Positions 62,657-64,000 of a stretch of DNA of 64,000 nt are shown here, piece by piece; position 1 is the first letter of the stretch, and every line of letters starts with the position of its first letter. The stretch is from Gammaproteobacteria bacterium. Its GTDB lineage: Bacteria; Pseudomonadota; Gammaproteobacteria; Enterobacterales; Permianibacteraceae. The position numbers were made by a program, and so were the translations under genes. The stretch covers positions 1 to 64,000 of the forward strand of contig JACPFT010000015.1 of assembly GCA_016182845.1 (NCBI GenBank), in the 5' to 3' direction. Below the pieces are notes generated by a model that was not told the DNA's origin, did not search any database, and saw only the letters and a program-made list of their open reading frames with translations.

Positions 62657-63537
62657 GCCGCCTCCCGGCTCAGGACCGCCTCGCCCAGGCGGCGCGCCGT
62701 TTGCAGCTCTTCCGCCAGCTCGGCGAACTCCGGGAAGTTGTCGTCGCGCTCGATCATGGTCGACACCGCCCCGAAATGGCGCAGCGCCGTCTGGTACAAG
62801 TCCCAGACCTCCGCCCGGACCGGCTGATCATGGGTATCGACCAGGAAGCCGTCCGCCTCGCTATGGCCGGCCAGATGGAATTGCCAGACCCGCTCGGGCG
62901 GCAGGCCATGCAAAAAATCCTCCGGCTTGAAGCCGTGATTCACGGCGCTGACAAAGACATTGTTGATGTCCAGCAGCAGCAGGCAATCGGCCTCCTCGGC
63001 GATGGCGCTCAGGAACTGCCACTCGCTCATGCTCGACTGCCGGTAGCTCAGATAACTGGAGACGTTTTCCAGCAGGATGCGCCGGCCGAGAAAATCCTGG
63101 ACCTGGCGGACGCGGGCGACCACGTGCCTGAGGGCTTCCTCGGTATAGGGCAAGGGATAGAGATCGTGCAGGTTATTGCCCCCCGCGCCGGTGAAGCACA
63201 GGTGATCGGAGATCCACCGGGGCCGGGCGCGCTCGGCCAGGGTTTTCAAACGGGCCAGGTAGGCGAGGTCCAGCGGCTCCGTCCCGCCTATGGACATCGA
63301 CACCCCGTGCAGCACCAGGGGATAGCGCTCCGCCATGGCGTCCAGGACATGGAGCGGCTTGCCGCCGGGCACCATGTAGTTCTCCGAGAGCAGTTCCAGC
63401 CAGTCGACAGCCGCCTCGCCCTTGAGCAAGTCGTCGAAATAGCAGGGGCGCAGGCCCAGGCCGTAGCCGAGGAAGGGGCGGGGTTCGATGGGGGCGAGTC
63501 CGTGCATGGCGGAGTTATGCATCGCAGGGTTATGCAT
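62653..63537 (-). CDS. bufB: BufB-like MNIO enzyme (DUF692)
   Basis: Multinuclear non-haem iron oxidase that modifies cysteines of a RiPP precursor. 294 residues, TIM-barrel. Metal-binding and family motifs: LHGVSMSIGG, RWISDHLCFTG, LLENVSSYLSY, LLDINNVFVSAVNHGF, FHLAGHSEADGFLVDTHDQP. The N-terminus has a repeated MHNPAMHNSAMHG, giving three possible starts (63537, 63522, 63507); 63537 has a GGAA six bases upstream. Operon with bufA upstream and bufC downstream. Confidence 0.93.
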   Translation of the reverse strand: MHNPAMHNSAMHGLAPIEPRPFLGYGLGLRPCYFDDLLKGEAAVDWLELLSENYMVPGGKPLHVLDAMAERYPLVLHGVSMSIGGTEPLDLAYLARLKTLAERARPRWISDHLCFTGAGGNNLHDLYPLPYTEEALRHVVARVRQVQDFLGRRILLENVSSYLSYRQSSMSEWQFLSAIAEEADCLLLLDINNVFVSAVNHGFKPEDFLHGLPPERVWQFHLAGHSEADGFLVDTHDQPVRAEVWDLYQTALRHFGAVSTMIERDDNFPEFAELAEELQTARRLGEAVLSREAA

Positions 63538-63565
63538 GGAAAATTCCGAGGCGGGTGGGAAACGA

Positions 63566-63733
63566 ACCGGGGCGTTACACCTGATGCTGTTCAGTTAAGG
63601 GGGAATAGTCCGTTCGTCCTGAGCCTGTCGAAGGATGAACGGACTATTTCTCCGTGGTAACCACGCCATTCATGGTTCGACAGGCTCACCACGAACGGCT
63701 TAAGTGAATTGCATCAGGCGTAACGCCCCGGTT
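63566..63733. repeat. Long terminal-inverted-repeat element, family B copy 2
   Basis: A 35-base left arm (63566-63600, starting AACCGGGGCGTTAC) and a right arm (63699-63733) are inverted copies of each other, 31 of 35 identical. Between them lie nested palindromes shared with 51901-51999 (CGTTCGTCCTGAGCCTGTCG, TTCGACAGGCTCACCACGAA). It carries no gene, so it is MITE-like. It fills the bufA-bufB gap almost exactly. Confidence 0.85.
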
Positions 63734-63745
63734 CACGGGGGTGGC

Positions 63746-64000
63746 TTACTTGGTTTCTTCGTGCTTGTGCTGGCGCTCGACCTTGCCGCCCTTGTCGGTA
63801 CAGGCCTTTTCCGAGTCCATATGGACCCAGCCCTGGCCCTTGCACTCGGCGTGGCCCTTGCAGGCATTCTTGTCGGTCTTGCAGTCGTTGTGGCCCTTGC
63901 ACTCGTTGGTGCCCCAACATTGCACGCCCGCGTCATTGGCCTGGGCGGCGGTGATGGGGGCCATGGCGAACAGGCTGGCGGCGGCAACGGCAAAGGCGAT
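63746..64000 (-). CDS. bufA: BufA-like bufferin precursor (5' partial)
   Basis: Copper-responsive RiPP precursor. The start lies beyond position 64000; the frame enters mid signal peptide ([21 protein letters not shown]), then about 63 mature residues beginning NDAGVQCWG. It has six cysteines in the order CWGTNEC, CKGHNDC-like repeats (two CKGHxxC units), then a last Cys in [10 protein letters not shown], and a His/Lys/Glu-rich tail (QHKHEETK). This matches the bufferin precursor pattern of signal peptide plus repeated CxxxC-type units. bufB and bufC follow. A long inverted repeat separates it from bufB. Confidence 0.85.
   Translation of the reverse strand: MAFAVAAASLFAMAPITAAQANDAGVQCWGTNECKGHNDCKTDKNACKGHAECKGQGWVHMDSEKACTDKGGKVERQHKHEETK

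Noticed and set aside
1-64000. CRISPR arrays, prophage or insertion-sequence transposases
   Set aside because: No regularly spaced direct repeats, integrase, capsid or transposase motifs are visible; the mobile-looking sequences are non-coding palindromes.

Overview
The window is high-GC proteobacterial chromosome. It opens with the first 46 bases of a 16S rRNA gene (minus strand) behind a textbook rrn leader. The 16S 5' end, tyrS next to rrn, the tyrS / M23 peptidase / anmK / erpA neighbourhood, a class-A PBP1b next to a TPR lipoprotein (LpoP arrangement), GlrK-QseG-GlrR, HrpB, ErpA, RimBK and a bufferin-type cluster all point to Gammaproteobacteria, or a lineage near the gamma/beta boundary. 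I cannot place it at genus level. Nearly everything is chromosomal housekeeping. No phage, transposase gene, CRISPR array, tRNA or plasmid gene is visible.

Layout. 1-590: 16S 5' end, boxA and two tandem rrn promoters. 0.6-4.6 kb: tyrS, divergent M23 endopeptidase, anmK. 4.7-8.1 kb: divergent metE/metR with a perfect MetR box. 8.1-10.5 kb: erpA, bactofilin, DUF6776, hemJ, rubredoxin. 10.6-15.8 kb: thiD-thiE, pyrB, hemL, an OmpA-family porin. 16.0-20.2 kb: glrK-qseG-glrR two-component operon, followed by three GlrR-type operators, a sigma-54 promoter and a small secreted EF-hand protein. 20.2-25.8 kb: DUF2789, LysR/phzF, and a PspA-YqiJ-YqiK(flotillin) membrane module. 26-30.5 kb: a membrane-anchored winged-helix/PD40 regulator followed by a DUF5916/CBM9-like surface protein. 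30.6-33.5 kb: lpoP-like gene and mrcB. 33.7-35.9 kb: YtrA-type GntR repressor with ABC transporter. 36-42.5 kb: SWIM/SNF2 helicase, hrpB, thpR. 42.5-48.5 kb: a giant sensor kinase/REC/GGDEF/EAL hybrid whose sensor half, together with the adjoining ORF, is markedly AT-rich and looks acquired. 48.5-55.6 kb: zntB, MscS channel, rimB-rimK, pepB, an orphan small protein. 55.7-61.9 kb: ribA, phoD, DUF3187, dps, Rieske protein, sfsA. 61.9-64.0 kb: a bufferin (MNIO) RiPP cluster bufA-bufB-bufC whose precursor runs off the window end.

The most noteworthy systems are: (1) the bufABC cluster, with a six-cysteine precursor and a long terminal-inverted-repeat element exactly filling the bufA-bufB gap; (2) the apparent GlrR/sigma-54 regulation of an EF-hand protein in the position where enterobacteria carry other genes; (3) the chimeric signalling protein with a degenerate GGDEF motif and a sharp composition step; (4) at least four families of dispersed palindromic repeats, one present in five copies, all placed between genes.
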